From: Planctomycetaceae bacterium
Lineage (GTDB): Bacteria > Planctomycetota > Planctomycetia > Pirellulales > Thermoguttaceae
Reading direction: 5' to 3'
Assembly: GCA_031257725.1 (NCBI GenBank)
Contig: JAIROD010000443.1
Location: 1-5,685 of the forward strand
Length of the DNA: 5,685 nucleotides
The notes under the pieces were generated by a model. It was not told where the DNA came from, did no database searches, and saw only the letters and a program-made list of their open reading frames with translations. This document shows positions 1 to 5,685 of the stretch, one piece after another. Both the position numbers and the translations under genes were made by a program. Numbering within the stretch: the stretch's first letter is position 1; every line of letters begins with the position of its first letter.

Positions 1-22
1 TAAAAGCCCTTCGGCGAAACAT
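1..22 (-). CDS. Possible 5' end of a third minus-strand gene (partial)
   Basis: Read on the minus strand, an ATG at 22-20 opens a frame (M-F-R-R-R-A-F) that leaves the window at its left edge. A purine-rich GAGGAAGG lies six bases upstream, which is a good Shine-Dalgarno position. The ATG is 53 bases past the stop of the glycosyltransferase gene on the same strand, so it could be the next gene of a transcript. Only seven codons are visible, so no product can be named and the call rests on the start signals alone. It could equally be chance. Confidence 0.3.
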
Positions 23-28
23 GGTCTG

Positions 29-36
29 CCTTCCTC
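29..36 (-). promoter_or_regulatory. Candidate ribosome binding site for the left-edge gene
   Basis: The minus-strand sequence GAGGAAGG sits six bases before the ATG at 22-20. It is the only good Shine-Dalgarno match I found before any start in this window, since the glycosyltransferase start at 1329 lacks one. It supports, but does not prove, a gene start at the left edge. Confidence 0.3.
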
Positions 37-75
37 GACTGAATCGTTACTTCAATTTTTTTATTTTTTGTCCGG

Positions 76-1329
76 TTAGGAACGCAATCTTGGTAGAAAA
101 CTCCTGAATTTTTTGGCGAGGTCAAGAATGACCCATGCAGCAAGAATGGAAAAACAGATCATTGCCGGAACTCGGTAACGAATGGAACTAACAAAAATAA
201 TATGCAACCCTGTAATATAAACCGCCGGAATCCAAAGCAACCGAACTGAAAAATCATGAAACAGCGACCGAATCGCTCCAATCAAACCAAGTATCAAAAC
301 CGGACAATACGTACAAAAAACCGCTGTTGTTACTATAGAATTGGAAAGCGACTCTTCGTTTGGACGGAAATTCCAGAGTCGAAAAAATTTCGTTCTTGCC
401 AGTTTCCAAGCAAGATCAGGATGTTTCCACGCCCACTTGACCGCAGCCTGACGCATTTTTTGGTTGAGCCGATATTCTAACGTGTTGTCTGTTGCACCGC
501 CGGAAAGACTGATTTCGGCATTACGAAATTCTTCTACAAAATCCATATCACTGGCTCCGGTCGCCTGCGGATTCAGTCCGTCGTAGAGACCGGAACCAAC
601 TTGTAAGGTTGTTGAAACAAAATTTCCCGAAACGTAATAATTACGAACCCACCAAGGAATCAGGCAAAGTAGGCAGACAACAAAAAGGACAACACCGGAT
701 TTGAGAACGGGGTTATAATTTTGAAACGAAAGGAACATTCCAAGAATAACGGCAAATGGAATAAAGTAAAGCCAACTGGGACGGCAATAAATCGCCATTG
801 CCGCAAAAAGACCGGACAAAAGAAGTGAACGCCAATTTGTTGCAGGAAATGATTTAAACGCTTTGATCCAGTACCCAATATGTAAAACCAAAAAAAGACA
901 AAACGGAGCCTCACTCAGAACAAGAACACTCATCATAATATTGAGCGGATCAATTGCTGTAATCCATCCGGCAATCAATGCCAGAACCGAATCATGAAAA
1001 AGAATCCACGCAAGCCATGCAACCGCTAAAACCGTTAATGTTCCAATAACAACATTTTCAAAACGTGCGGTGCGTATCGACGGGTTGTCGCCGAAAATAA
1101 GAAACAACGGCGACAGAAGCACCGGATAACCCGGCATTCGGTGAATTGCCTGACCGCCATAATGATAGGGTTTGCCGGACGCAATCGTTTGTCCTAATTT
1201 CCAGTAGGTATCGCTGTCGCCGAAATAAAATTTTTCCGCACCCACACGGTATTCCCAGTAACCGGCAGCACCCAACCGAAGTAACAAGGCAACAAAAAAA
1301 AGGAATAACCATGAACGATAGCGTTTCAT
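76..1329 (-). CDS. GT-C glycosyltransferase, ArnT/PMT-like (family 39 type) membrane protein
   Basis: This 417-residue polytopic inner-membrane protein probably transfers a sugar from a polyprenyl-phosphate carrier to an acceptor on the outer face of the membrane. The family is recognised by its pattern. An N-terminal membrane anchor (about 7-24) is followed by an outer loop with FGDSDTYWKLGQ (36-47), whose acidic residues D38 and D40 are the likely catalytic or metal-site residues. RMPGYP follows at 64-69. Further family-like motifs are LSEAPF (138-143), CRPS (182-185) and IPWWVRNY (224-231). A soluble outer loop covers about 235-330, and more membrane segments follow, ending with RYRVP (384-388) before the last helix. 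About ten hydrophobic segments are visible. The length is somewhat short for ArnT (about 550) but normal for the many uncharacterised PMT_2-type proteins. The ATG directly precedes the basic start of the first helix. No Shine-Dalgarno sequence is visible; the bases before it are a T-run. Donor and acceptor cannot be told from sequence. I am sure of the gene and fairly sure of the family. Confidence 0.9.
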   Translation of the reverse strand: MKRYRSWLFLFFVALLLRLGAAGYWEYRVGAEKFYFGDSDTYWKLGQTIASGKPYHYGGQAIHRMPGYPVLLSPLFLIFGDNPSIRTARFENVVIGTLTVLAVAWLAWILFHDSVLALIAGWITAIDPLNIMMSVLVLSEAPFCLFLVLHIGYWIKAFKSFPATNWRSLLLSGLFAAMAIYCRPSWLYFIPFAVILGMFLSFQNYNPVLKSGVVLFVVCLLCLIPWWVRNYYVSGNFVSTTLQVGSGLYDGLNPQATGASDMDFVEEFRNAEISLSGGATDNTLEYRLNQKMRQAAVKWAWKHPDLAWKLARTKFFRLWNFRPNEESLSNSIVTTAVFCTYCPVLILGLIGAIRSLFHDFSVRLLWIPAVYITGLHIIFVSSIRYRVPAMICFSILAAWVILDLAKKFRSFLPRLRS

Positions 1330-1492
1330 AAAAAAGCCGGAGTTTTCTGAAGGTTTGTTTATCTATTCCTTACACTTGAACATTCGATTCTCATTTTTTG
1401 ATACTATTTCAGTGTAATTTTGTTTGGTTGTTAACGACACGGTTTACCCCGTCTTGTACAATCGTAATTGTCTCTTTTGTTTTAACATTTTT

Positions 1493-1572
1493 AACACGAA
1501 ATACACGAAATACACGAAAGATTTCTGTTGTCATTTTCGTATAATTTTTGTGTGTTTCGTGCATTTCGTGTT
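1493..1572. repeat. Imperfect inverted repeat with 9-bp tandem units (cacgaaata type)
   Basis: The left arm (1493-1519) contains three tandem copies of a 9-bp unit: acacgaaat at 1494-1502 and 1503-1511, and acacgaaag at 1512-1520. The right arm (1546-1572) is its reverse complement with three mismatches over 27 bases, and a 26-base loop separates them. Translated, the left arm gives the peptide NTKYTKYTKD, which I recall as a common spurious ORF product in many bacterial genomes because this element is interspersed. It could fold as a hairpin in RNA from either strand. No transposase is nearby, so it is best called a small non-coding interspersed repeat. Confidence 0.75.
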
Positions 1573-1589
1573 TAAATATAGACAGTTAC

Positions 1590-1621
1590 ACGTAGAGACG
1601 CAATGCATTGCGTCTCTACGT
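1590..1621. repeat. Perfect 32-bp palindrome, REP/MITE-like
   Basis: Each 16-base half reads acgtagagacgcaatg and is followed with no spacer by its exact reverse complement, centred between 1605 and 1606. Symmetry ends at 1589/1622. The GTAGAGACG...CGTCTCTAC core resembles palindromes I recall as highly repeated between genes in cyanobacteria and some other phyla. It begins 35 bases past the stop of the CcsA-like gene, so a transcript of that gene would carry the hairpin near its 3' end. No U-tract follows on the minus strand, so it is not a standard intrinsic terminator, though it could protect an mRNA end. Confidence 0.85.
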
Positions 1622-1655
1622 ATCGTTCTGAATCCGAGTGTTTTTCGCAACCGAT

Positions 1656-4600
1656 TTAGGATTCCGTTTCATGTCCATACACTTCGGCAGTGTAACGGAA
1701 AATTGCCAAGAACCCCCAGAGAATATTCATGATAATAAACATTCCAAGAAAAAAAGTTGCGTTACTCACTGCTCCGCCGCCGTAAGAATGTATGCTGCCC
1801 TTGAAAACAAAATTGATACCATACCACGTCATGATCACCGCAATCGACGCAAACAACGCCCCAATCATTACGCCAATTCGACCATAAAATCGGGCAATCC
1901 GGCTATGTAACACAATCACGTAGAAAAAGATCGTAATCAACGCCCAAACCTCTTTCGGATCCCAACTCCAAAATCGTCCCCACGAATAATCAGCCCAACG
2001 CGCCCCAAGAACCGTGCCGAGAATCAGTAACACCAACGCCGATTGTAACAACCGATGAATAATCGGAGCAAACATATCACAAATTACCGGAAGACGAACT
2101 CGTGAAGTTTGGGCGGAAATTGTTACCGGTAACGGTTTGGCAGACGATTGGGCAGATGGTTGAATGGACGGTTCGGACGGTTTTGATGGTTCATAACGTT
2201 TTGACGATTCTGATTGTTTTGACGGTTCTGATGAAATGTCTGTGTAACGGTAACGTCCGAAAATGGCATCGCCAAGTCCGACTACCGCCATTCCCCAAGC
2301 AACCAACGCCGCCGCATAACTCACCACAATCGCAATCACATGAACGGTAAGCCAGAAATTACTACGCAATAACGCAACAATCGGTTTAATATCCGGATTA
2401 AATTCCGCCGTGTTAAAATAAGAAGCAAGCCCCGCCAATAACGTAATCGACGCAGCAACAATCACAAACAATTTTCTGTTCAAAATCTGATTGCGGGCGG
2501 AAGATAACCAAAGATTACCGCTGCGGTCTGTGTTGCCCAGCGCAACCGTTTCACCCTGAAAAACCGAATGGATCGCACTTTGTCCGGTTGTTGACGACGA
2601 TAAAGGGATGTTTTCCGTGCGAGAAACTATTCCAAGTTCCGCCGCAATTCGTGAAGGACGACATAAAAAAATCGGAACTAAAATTGCCGTTAAAATCAGT
2701 TGCGGAACAAACCAAAGAATCAACGCAATACTCGCAATAACAACAAGCCAGTCAATAAAATCGTTCATTTTCAGTAACTCTAATATTGCCGCAACCATTC
2801 CGTGTTCCTGAACGCAGGCTCCGTAGGAAATTTGAACCACAAAAAGAAACGTCAAAAAGGTCAACGCCAAACGCGGAACAAACAGGAATAATTGCCACAC
2901 TAATGTTGTTTGGTTCAACTGCTCACGGGTCGAAGCCGCCGGCAATTCCTGCGGTTTCATACCAATCGGCATTCCGCCGGGAAGCCCAAAATCAGATGCC
3001 GCCTGTTGAAAAACAGAATTTTGTCCGGAATCCGATTTTGGTTCACTACGTTGAAAAATAGAGGAAAACCGCCGCCAATCAGGGAATGACGAAGAACGCC
3101 ATGCCAGTTGAATGACCGGATGAATCAACGGATACAACGAATACCAAAGCCCAAATAATGAAGCGGAAAATGCCATCAAAACAATCGTTTCATACATATT
3201 CGTAATCGGCGCCCAACCGGTAATCCATGCCCGAAGAACTCCGCCGATCAATGTAATAAAAATCGAAAGTCCCAACAACATAATCCCCAACCAGAACAAA
3301 TATTCTTCCGCCGATTGGGTACGATTCCATTCCGGCGTTAAAATGATTTTCTCCGATATTGCCGAGTGTTCCGGCGAGTTTTTCGGTAACACGGAATCGT
3401 CAATCATTTCACGACGGATTTTTCCTAAAAATAACGAAATTCCGGTAAATAGAATCGCTCCGGCGGCAAAAATCCACATCCAAAAAAACGGAGCAAGTTG
3501 TTGGTAACGATATTCCGTATTCAACGCACCGCGCGGCGGATAAGACGTTTTACGAAAATATTCACTCGCCAACGCATTGTCCTTATCCGCCAATTGTTCC
3601 CGAAGACCTTCCGCACGATCAGCGGAATTTCGTAACGATTCCTGAATAACCGCCGCCGCCTCGTTAATACTCCGGCTCCGGCCTCCCGCCGAGTAAGCCG
3701 TCATAAGACTGATAAAATCAGTACGAATCCGACCAATAAAATCACCCGCAGCCGGTTGTGCCGCCGAAGAACGTGTTTGCGATAGAAAAAAATAAGGCGA
3801 TTCGTTTTCAGTAAACAATTCCTTTTCCCATTGTTTTTCTTGCGTTATTTCTTCCTGTTCTTCTTTTGTTTTTTCCTCCGATTTTTCCTCCGGCGTTGTT
3901 GCTGTTTCAAGATCAAGTATTCCGTTACCGGCAATTTCTTTACCGGACGTTTCCGTATCAGAAACAGACGTTTTGACCTCTTCTATACTCTTTCGACTAT
4001 CCGCCAATTCCGCACTGATATTTTGAAGAACCGATAATTCTTCCAATATGGATTCCGGTATCGGAATTGATGACGGGGTTGTTTCCCGATGAAAATCAGG
4101 ATCAAAAAATCGGCGGATAAAATCGTCGCCGCCAAAAAGAACCATTTGCATTGTTCCCCAAGGTTGAACCGACGGCGAAACATTCGACGCATCTCCCAAC
4201 GCCGACAACGCCGCAACCGGAAGAACACGCAACGAATATCCGTTATCATAAAGAGCTAAATAAGCCGTCTCAATATCACGACGAAGCGTTTTAACCGCGT
4301 AATAATAATTCAGTACAATCCGCTTCATCACCTCTTTGTTCCGCTCTTTGTTGTCCGGTGAATGGAATAAGGGGAGTAAAACAGCGATCTCCGTACTATT
4401 ATCATTACCGCTATTGTTGTTAATATTATTGTTAATATTATTGTTCTTGTCGCTATTACTATTATCGGTACGGTTTGCGTTTTGAGTAGGATGTTGGAAA
4501 ATACCCTCCGGATAAACACTTTCCATCAACAGCAGACTTTCTTCAACATTCTCATCAATCATTTTGAGAAGAATTTCAAAATGTTTTTCAACCGCTTTGA

Positions 4601-5685
4601 GATTCGGAGGAACCATTTCTCCATACTCATTGAGACGATCAAATGCTCCGGTTAAAAGACGGATATTTCGTACAATTTCATGCCAACGTTGAGTGGTGGG
4701 ATGAAGTTTTTGTTCCAATTCATTTTCCAGACCGGGGATATTGGGTTTAATAGACTGCCGTGCCGGAACCTCGCCAAGTTCCAGCAAATGTCCCCACGAT
4801 TCCAACGCAAAAGTGTACGAAGAATGTTGACCCGACGAAAAATCAATCGTTTGTTGCAAAATATCAATCATTCGGGTTGGACGTAATCGTTGCGGATGAA
4901 AGGTCAGCTCCTGATAAACCGCCATCGCGGAAGCAATTTGTTCCGTAATCTGATCATACCGTATCGGAACTTCCACACTCTTCCGTTGCATACGCCGCCG
5001 TTCAATATCGGCAAGACGTTGCTGAAACCGTTGCGAACGTTTTAACTGAAACACCGCAACCCGTTGTAACAATGTTCGGGTGTTGTTCTGAAGCGGAACA
5101 TCCAGAACCTCCGTACGATAATCACTTTCCGCCGCCTGAAAAATCGGAATGTAATCCCAAATTTCCGGTTCGCCTAACCATGAAAGGATTAACTCGTCCG
5201 CGTCAAAATATCGCCCTTCCGGCGGCAACAAGGCACGAATCCGTTGATAAATCAATTCCGCCTGATTCGAAGTCATCCCGTGAACCGCTAAAGTTGTTGT
5301 TACCGTTTGCTCTTGAACCGCTTCACGTGAACCGGATAATCCCGTATCAAAATCTCCCAAAAGATCATTGCCGCGAATCAGAAAACGGTAAACTTTCTGA
5401 TCCTCGTTACTCAACTCAGGATTAACATCGTCCTGATTATTCCGGCTCTTCGGTTGTGATTCAATAACACGGTTCAACTCCGTAAGAATCGTATCATCAC
5501 GAACAAGAAATGGACGGGAACTTCCGCAAATCTCCTTCACTATCCGTTTGGAAAATGAATGTAACGGCATCACGCGACCGCCATCAAAAACCGGAGTCGT
5601 TCCCCAAACTCGTCCGCTTTGCGCTAAACTTGTTGACAAATATTGAAAGGTCGCTAAATAAATTGTAATAATTAATAAAATTCGA
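1656..5685 (-). CDS. ccsA: CcsA/ResC-type System II cytochrome c biogenesis protein with long exported N-terminal region (5' end outside window)
   Basis: This is the haem-delivery subunit of System II cytochrome c maturation, which moves haem across the membrane and presents it for ligation to apocytochrome c. Residues are numbered from the TTG codon at 5639. A signal peptide precedes residue 7 and the frame is open to the window edge, so the start is missing. DGGRVMPLHSF lies at 19-29. An exported region runs to about 714, with an Asn-rich tract (385-417) and a Glu/Lys-rich stretch (584-613). About eleven membrane segments follow, roughly at 715-738, 781-803, 818-840, 912-938, 963-992, 1056-1074, 1097-1118, 1183-1203, 1229-1247, 1252-1270 and 1289-1316. 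Family hallmarks are GWAPITNMYE (808-817), the periplasmic WWD motif WGRFWSWDPKEVW (1220-1232), and H1100, H1245 and H1284. These match the expected P-His1, TM-His and P-His2 positions. All fall on consistent sides of the membrane in the predicted topology. At over 1,327 residues it far exceeds plain CcsA (about 300-400). The N-terminal part does not look like ResB. ResB is not in view. Confidence 0.93.
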   Translation of the reverse strand, partial: RILLIITIYLATFQYLSTSLAQSGRVWGTTPVFDGGRVMPLHSFSKRIVKEICGSSRPFLVRDDTILTELNRVIESQPKSRNNQDDVNPELSNEDQKVYRFLIRGNDLLGDFDTGLSGSREAVQEQTVTTTLAVHGMTSNQAELIYQRIRALLPPEGRYFDADELILSWLGEPEIWDYIPIFQAAESDYRTEVLDVPLQNNTRTLLQRVAVFQLKRSQRFQQRLADIERRRMQRKSVEVPIRYDQITEQIASAMAVYQELTFHPQRLRPTRMIDILQQTIDFSSGQHSSYTFALESWGHLLELGEVPARQSIKPNIPGLENELEQKLHPTTQRWHEIVRNIRLLTGAFDRLNEYGEMVPPNLKAVEKHFEILLKMIDENVEESLLLMESVYPEGIFQHPTQNANRTDNSNSDKNNNINNNINNNSGNDNSTEIAVLLPLFHSPDNKERNKEVMKRIVLNYYYAVKTLRRDIETAYLALYDNGYSLRVLPVAALSALGDASNVSPSVQPWGTMQMVLFGGDDFIRRFFDPDFHRETTPSSIPIPESILEELSVLQNISAELADSRKSIEEVKTSVSDTETSGKEIAGNGILDLETATTPEEKSEEKTKEEQEEITQEKQWEKELFTENESPYFFLSQTRSSAAQPAAGDFIGRIRTDFISLMTAYSAGGRSRSINEAAAVIQESLRNSADRAEGLREQLADKDNALASEYFRKTSYPPRGALNTEYRYQQLAPFFWMWIFAAGAILFTGISLFLGKIRREMIDDSVLPKNSPEHSAISEKIILTPEWNRTQSAEEYLFWLGIMLLGLSIFITLIGGVLRAWITGWAPITNMYETIVLMAFSASLFGLWYSLYPLIHPVIQLAWRSSSFPDWRRFSSIFQRSEPKSDSGQNSVFQQAASDFGLPGGMPIGMKPQELPAASTREQLNQTTLVWQLFLFVPRLALTFLTFLFVVQISYGACVQEHGMVAAILELLKMNDFIDWLVVIASIALILWFVPQLILTAILVPIFLCRPSRIAAELGIVSRTENIPLSSSTTGQSAIHSVFQGETVALGNTDRSGNLWLSSARNQILNRKLFVIVAASITLLAGLASYFNTAEFNPDIKPIVALLRSNFWLTVHVIAIVVSYAAALVAWGMAVVGLGDAIFGRYRYTDISSEPSKQSESSKRYEPSKPSEPSIQPSAQSSAKPLPVTISAQTSRVRLPVICDMFAPIIHRLLQSALVLLILGTVLGARWADYSWGRFWSWDPKEVWALITIFFYVIVLHSRIARFYGRIGVMIGALFASIAVIMTWYGINFVFKGSIHSYGGGAVSNATFFLGMFIIMNILWGFLAIFRYTAEVYGHETES
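1959..1982 (-). other. WWD haem-handling motif of the CcsA domain
   Basis: These codons encode WGRFWSWD (residues 1220-1227), immediately followed by PKEVW. This is the tryptophan-rich motif shared by the CcsA, CcmC and CcmF haem-handling proteins and thought to contact haem at the outer membrane face. All key aromatic residues and the terminal Asp are intact. Together with H1100 before it and H1284 after it, this suggests a functional haem site rather than a degenerate copy. Confidence 0.92.
2121..2234 (-). repeat. Ser/Pro/Lys/Glu low-complexity linker within the CcsA domain
   Basis: Residues 1136-1173 form a Ser-, Pro-, Lys- and Glu-rich stretch with repeated SEPSK/YEPSKPSEPS-like units. 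The DNA shows the matching degenerate repeat, in which gacggttc- and gattgttttg-like units recur on the plus strand between about 2140 and 2235. In the predicted topology it lies on the cytoplasmic side between the membrane helix that follows H1100 and the helix that leads to the WWD motif. This loop is short in ordinary CcsA, so it appears to be a repeat-expanded spacer. It stays in frame. Confidence 0.7.
4389..4487 (-). repeat. Asn-rich tract with 12-bp tandem repeat in the exported region
   Basis: Residues 385-417 are dominated by Asn, with runs such as NNNINNNINNN. At DNA level a 12-bp unit, gttaatattatt on the plus strand, is repeated exactly at 4419-4430 and 4431-4442, with degenerate copies on both sides. 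The insert separates two better-structured stretches of the exported region and is probably a disordered loop created by slippage. Because both the unit and the whole tract are multiples of three, length change would keep the frame. Confidence 0.8.
5622..5684 (-). other. Signal peptide coding segment of the CcsA-like protein (N-terminal residues cut off)
   Basis: Upstream of the TTG at 5639 the same frame stays open to the window edge. It encodes R-ILLIITIYLATFQYL, followed by STSLA and then QSGRVWG. This is a positively charged residue, a hydrophobic core and a small-residue site (S-L-A before Q) suited to signal peptidase I. There is no ATG or GTG in this stretch and no Shine-Dalgarno sequence before the TTG, so translation most likely begins a few codons beyond the right edge. 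The segment puts the large N-terminal region outside the cytoplasm. This agrees with the basic GKIRRE (739-744) after the first membrane helix being cytoplasmic. Confidence 0.75.

Larger units (their letters stand above)
1330..1655. other. Intergenic spacer carrying two repeat elements
   Basis: This 326-bp spacer separates the stop of the CcsA-like gene from the start of the glycosyltransferase gene. Its half next to the CcsA-like gene holds an imperfect inverted repeat (1493-1572) and a perfect palindrome (1590-1621). Its other half (1330-1490) is AT-rich and should contain the glycosyltransferase promoter if that gene has its own, but I found no -35/-10 pair with acceptable spacing on the minus strand. 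No tRNA or recognisable structured RNA is visible. The plus-strand frame across it (1424-1732) is built largely from the repeats and does not look like a real protein. Confidence 0.8.

Noticed and set aside
660..1312. Alternative minus-strand frames inside the glycosyltransferase gene
   Set aside because: They overlap the well-supported frame and encode no recognisable motifs. The main frame has the family motifs from end to end with no sign of a frameshift.
1330..1440. Promoter for the glycosyltransferase gene
   Set aside because: Several AT-rich hexamers such as TTAACA and TAGTAT occur on the minus strand, but none pair at 16-18 bp spacing, so no site is annotated.
1458..1471. Small hairpin acaat-cgta-attgt in the spacer
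   Set aside because: A five-pair AT-rich stem is too weak and too likely by chance to call a regulatory structure.
1494..1520. Short tandem units considered as a CRISPR array
   Set aside because: The repeat unit is 9 bp with no unique spacers and only three copies, and there are no cas genes in view.
1590..1621. Palindrome as an intrinsic terminator of the CcsA-like gene
   Set aside because: No T-run follows it on the minus strand; the next bases are gtaactgtctatattt. A terminator role is possible only by a non-standard mechanism.
1424..1732. Plus-strand frame of 102 codons across the spacer
   Set aside because: Its sequence is made of the two repeat elements (NTKYTKYTKD and TQCIASLR-type peptides), overlaps the end of the CcsA-like gene antisense, and resembles no protein family.
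5072..5425. Plus-strand frame of 117 codons, the longest of the plus-strand frames lying wholly inside the CcsA-like gene
   Set aside because: It lies wholly antisense to a gene with clear family motifs, has no recognisable domain or start signal, and is rich in Pro, Arg and Ser as expected of an antisense shadow.

Overview
The window holds two complete or nearly complete genes, both on the minus strand. One is a large membrane protein of the System II (CcsA/ResC-type) cytochrome c maturation family, which fills the right 70% of the window. The other, downstream of it in transcription order, is a polytopic GT-C-type glycosyltransferase. The sequence is bacterial and leans towards AT. The CcsA-type protein has a very long exported N-terminal region that begins with a GRVMPL-type motif. 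As I recall, this layout is typical of Planctomycetota and relatives that lack the cytochrome c maturation (Ccm) System I. The phylum assignment is inference and moderate at best.

Layout from right to left, which is the direction of transcription. Positions 5685-1656 carry the CcsA-like gene. Its frame is still open at the right edge and the last visible codons encode a convincing signal peptide, so the true start lies just outside the window and the TTG at 5639 is not it. The protein has an exported region of about 700 residues with an Asn-rich tract and a Glu/Lys-rich charged segment. After that come about eleven membrane segments with the haem-handling WWD motif and three well-placed histidines. 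Positions 1655-1330 are an intergenic spacer. It contains an imperfect inverted repeat built on a 9-bp unit (acacgaaat) and a perfect 32-bp palindrome, both resembling interspersed repeats seen in several phyla. Positions 1329-76 carry the glycosyltransferase. At positions 75-1 there is a possible Shine-Dalgarno sequence and ATG for a third minus-strand gene that leaves the window after seven codons.

The two main genes have no obvious functional link. The 326-bp repeat-bearing spacer argues against a tight operon. The CcsA protein should bring haem to the outer face of the cytoplasmic membrane and attach it to apocytochrome c, normally with ResB/CcsB, which is not in view. The glycosyltransferase should transfer a lipid-linked sugar to an acceptor on the outer face of the membrane. 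I found no evidence for a new defence, mobile or regulatory system. The most unusual content is the repeat pair in the spacer and the low-complexity insertions in the CcsA-like protein.
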